A stretch of DNA of 6,569 nucleotides, taken from assembly GCA_964535315.1 (NCBI GenBank), contig CAZHTS010000141.1, forward strand, positions 1-6,569, in the 5' to 3' direction. The DNA comes from CAZHTS01 sp964535315. GTDB lineage: Bacteria > Chloroflexota > Anaerolineae > Anaerolineales > Anaerolineaceae. The notes beneath the pieces are model-generated. The model was not told the origin of the DNA and did no database searches. It saw nothing but the letters and a program-made list of their open reading frames with translations. Positions within the stretch are counted from its first letter, which is position 1. The number at the start of each line of letters is the position of its first letter. Positions 4,767 through 6,569 of the stretch are shown here, one piece after another. The translations under genes and the position numbers were made by a program.

Positions 4767-5852
4767 TCAGGCTTCGCCCAGGCAGATGCCCAGCGAGCGT
4801 GCGGTGTGGATGCTGTCGCTGTTCAGGTCGACGCGCTTGGGGATGGCCAGCGCTTCGGCCAGGGAGATATCGACGATGCGCTCGCCTTGCAGGGCAACCA
4901 TGCGGCCGTAGGCGCCGCGGCTGGCCAGGTGAACCACGGCGCTGCCGAAGCGGGTGGCCAGCCAGCGGTCGAAGGCGGTGGGGGTGCCGCCGCGCTGCAG
5001 GTGGCCCAGGACGGTGACGCGCGTTTCGATGTTGCACACGCTGGTAATGTGGTCGGCGATGACCTGTCCGATGCCGCCCAGGCGGGCGTAGTGCACGCTG
5101 TCGCCGCCGATGCGATAGACCTGTTGTCCGCCGAGCGGGTGGGCGCCTTCGGCGGCGGCAATGATGCTGAAATGGTCGCCCAGGGCGATGCGCTGGTAGA
5201 CCTTGCGGGCGATGGCTTCAAAGTTAAAGGGGATTTCGGGGATGAGAATGACGTCGGCGCCGCCCGCCAGGCCGGCGTGCAGGGTGATGAAGCCGGTGTT
5301 GCGCCCCATGAGTTCTACCACCATGACGCGGTGGTGCGCTTCGGCGGTGGTGTGCAGCCGGTCGATGGCGTCGGTGGCGACGTTGAGGGCGGTGTCGAAG
5401 CCGAAGGTAAATTCGGTGCCCTGGATGTCGTTATCGATGGTCTTGGGCACGCCCACCACCGCCAGCCCGGCCTGGTGCAGTTCGTTGGCGATGCGCAGCG
5501 TGCCGTCGCCGCCGACGACGATCAGGGCGTCCAGCGCCAGGGCGTGCAGGTTGGTGATGATCTGCTCGTGCACGTCTTCGACGATGGTCTGACCGTCGCG
5601 CACGATTTTGCGGGCGAAGGGGTTGCCGCGGTTGGCGGCGCCGAGGATCGTCCCGCCGCGGGGCAGGATGCCGCGCACGGCCTCCAGGTCGAGCGGCAGG
5701 GTGCCGGTGGGGCTGAGCAGGCCGTCAAAGCCGTCCTTGATACCGATCACCTGGCAGTCGTATTCCTGGACGGCGGTTTTGACCACGGCGCGAATGACTG
5801 CGTTCAGGCCGGGGGCGTCGCCGCCGCCGGTCAGGATGCCTAAACGTTTCAT
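4767..5852 (-). CDS. pfkA: 6-phosphofructokinase (Gly/Lys type, group III-like)
   Basis: Cytoplasmic glycolytic enzyme that phosphorylates fructose 6-phosphate to fructose 1,6-bisphosphate; 361 residues, the length usual for the mixed ATP/PPi group III. Seen in order: phosphate-binding loop TGGGDAPGLNAVIR (8-21), GGDGT (114-118), catalytic PKTIDNDI (136-143) with Asp140 as the likely base, MGRNTGF (182-188), IPEIPF (204-209), and GHLQRGGTPTAFDR (283-296). Gly117 is the residue that favours ATP, where PPi enzymes have Asp. Lys137 replaces the Gly of E. coli PfkA and is usual in PPi enzymes and in some actinobacterial ATP enzymes. ATP is therefore the likelier donor, but this is inferred. The start is supported by AGGAGGA 5 nt upstream. 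It lies divergent from the photolyase gene. Confidence 0.95.
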   Translation of the reverse strand: MKRLGILTGGGDAPGLNAVIRAVVKTAVQEYDCQVIGIKDGFDGLLSPTGTLPLDLEAVRGILPRGGTILGAANRGNPFARKIVRDGQTIVEDVHEQIITNLHALALDALIVVGGDGTLRIANELHQAGLAVVGVPKTIDNDIQGTEFTFGFDTALNVATDAIDRLHTTAEAHHRVMVVELMGRNTGFITLHAGLAGGADVILIPEIPFNFEAIARKVYQRIALGDHFSIIAAAEGAHPLGGQQVYRIGGDSVHYARLGGIGQVIADHITSVCNIETRVTVLGHLQRGGTPTAFDRWLATRFGSAVVHLASRGAYGRMVALQGERIVDISLAEALAIPKRVDLNSDSIHTARSLGICLGEA

Positions 5853-5877
5853 AATCGTCCTCCTGGTTGTTTATAAT
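5848..5877 (+). promoter_or_regulatory. Candidate photolyase promoter in the pfkA-phr divergent gap
   Basis: TTCATA (5848-5853, four of six matches) lies 18 bp before a perfect TATAAT (5872-5877), predicting a leader of about 40 nt before the ATG at 5926. The -35 overlaps the pfkA start codon. The AT-rich block at 5867-5881 may also serve pfkA on the other strand, but no convincing minus-strand -35 was found. Confidence 0.4.
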
Positions 5878-5925
5878 TAAAGCACGGCTTTGCGAATTGT
5901 GGGGAGTGATCCCGGGAGGTGCGAT

Positions 5926-6569
5926 ATGACGGTGGCGGTGTGGTGGATACGGCGTGATCTGCGCCTGGACGATAACCTGGCCCTGGCGGCGGCGTATGCC
6001 GGGGGGCGGGGGGTGCTGCCGGTTTTCATCCTGGACGGGCATCTGCTGGCGCGCCCGGCGCCGGGACGCCAGGCTTTTTTATTCGCCGGTCTGCGCTGCC
6101 TGGATGATGCATTGCGCCGGCGCGGGGTGCGTTTGTTGGTGCGGCGCGGCCCGCCGCTCGAGGCGCTGCGCGCCGTGTTGCACGAAAGCGGCGCCGAGGT
6201 GATTTGCGCCGAGGAGGATTACAGTCCCTACGCCCGCCGGCGTGATGCGGCGGTGGCGGCGGCGCTGCCGCTGGCGTTGTTCTCCGGCCTGACCGCCAGG
6301 CACCCCGCAGCGGTATGTAAACCCGACGGTGCGCCGTACAGCGTGTTTACGCCCTTCAGCAAAGCCTGGATGACGCATCTGTCGCTGGAGGCCGCCTGGA
6401 GCCCGCCAGAGCGTTTTTTGCCTGTGCCGGAGCTGCCCGGCGAGCCTTTGCCGTGCCTGCCGCCGCCGGCGCTCTTTGCGCCGGGCGAGGCCGAGGCCGG
6501 GCGTCGTCTGGCGGCTTTTCTGGATGGCCCGATCTACACGTACGGCGAGCAACGCGACCGCCTGGATCT
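5926..6569 (+). CDS. phr: Class I deoxyribodipyrimidine photolyase, N-terminal part (3' partial)
   Basis: Light-driven repair enzyme for cyclobutane pyrimidine dimers in DNA, or a related cryptochrome/photolyase member. The frame stays open to the right edge, so 214 codons are visible of an expected 450-480. The N-terminal antenna-binding alpha/beta domain is complete: AVWWIRRDLRLDDN (4-17), LPVFILDGHLL (31-41), AFLFAGLRCLDDALRRRGVR (50-69), RRGPPLEALR (73-82) and a EEDYSPYARRRDAAV stretch (96-110). Next come KPDGAPYSVFTPFSKAW (132-148) and the start of the helical domain (GRRLAAFLD near 192). The FAD-binding residues and the tryptophan triad lie beyond the window, so photolyase versus cryptochrome cannot be settled. 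The start has GGGAGGTG (5914-5921) at good spacing. Very GC-rich third positions fit the neighbours. Confidence 0.93.
   Translation, partial: MTVAVWWIRRDLRLDDNLALAAAYAGGRGVLPVFILDGHLLARPAPGRQAFLFAGLRCLDDALRRRGVRLLVRRGPPLEALRAVLHESGAEVICAEEDYSPYARRRDAAVAAALPLALFSGLTARHPAAVCKPDGAPYSVFTPFSKAWMTHLSLEAAWSPPERFLPVPELPGEPLPCLPPPALFAPGEAEAGRRLAAFLDGPIYTYGEQRDRLD

Noticed and set aside
4419..5037. Minus-strand frames across the pfkA 3' end and the intergenic gap
   Set aside because: Arg/His/Pro-rich products that overlap pfkA out of frame and run through the terminator and promoter; no start signals.
4806..5843. Long plus-strand open frame (345 codons) opposite pfkA
   Set aside because: It mirrors a clearly identified phosphofructokinase, gives a low-complexity Gly/Ala/Val/Asp-rich product and has no ribosome site; a by-product of GC-rich codon use.
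5853..5925. Minus-strand pfkA promoter (TATAAA or TTTAAT in the AT-rich block)
   Set aside because: No acceptable -35 at 16-18 bp, and the TATAAA option would start transcription inside the ribosome site.
6079..6552. Minus-strand frame of 157 codons opposite the photolyase
   Set aside because: The plus strand encodes a well-matched photolyase N-terminal domain in this interval, so this is a shadow.

Overview
This window reads as a chromosomal fragment of a GC-rich environmental bacterium, most likely a member of the Chloroflexota (Anaerolineae-like). That placement is an inference from the mix of genes: a DUF402 protein, DUF2085, DUF4126 and DUF4190 membrane proteins, a Lys-type phosphofructokinase and a class I photolyase, all with strong Shine-Dalgarno sites and sigma70-like promoters. 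No phage, IS, CRISPR, tRNA or rRNA signal was seen.

Layout: (1) A plus-strand operon, 1-2201, holds the C-terminal part of an ABC importer permease (cut by the window edge), its ATPase and a DUF402-family phosphatase-like protein. Both junctions are 7 bp long and have the same TGAGG-N5-ATG form, which suggests translational coupling. The transporter is of the thiamine/ferric iron/polyamine type; its substrate cannot be fixed from what is visible. The operon ends in a perfect 18-bp inverted repeat that covers the DUF402 stop codon. (2) A minus-strand operon, 4447 down to 2229, encodes four consecutive membrane proteins of unknown function: DUF2085, DUF4126, a Pro/Tyr-rich DUF4190 protein, and a Pro-rich single-span protein with four consecutive cysteines. 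A good promoter at 4418-4446 would produce an almost leaderless mRNA. (3) The 347-bp stretch 4420-4766 contains no conventional gene, but on the plus strand it carries what looks like a complete miniature transcription unit: a TTGACA promoter with extended -10, a near-perfect ribosome binding site, a 19-codon ORF, an 11-bp hairpin and a strong intrinsic terminator. (4) Minus strand 5852-4767 is a 6-phosphofructokinase (glycolysis). (5) Diverging from it, a class I DNA photolyase starts at 5926 and runs off the right edge.

The genes belong to separate functions (nutrient import, an unknown membrane module, glycolysis, light-driven DNA repair) and are not one pathway. The most unusual parts are the orphan miniature transcription unit, the four-gene membrane module with a slippery C-tract and two possible starts in its last gene, and the pairing of a DUF402 enzyme with an ABC importer.
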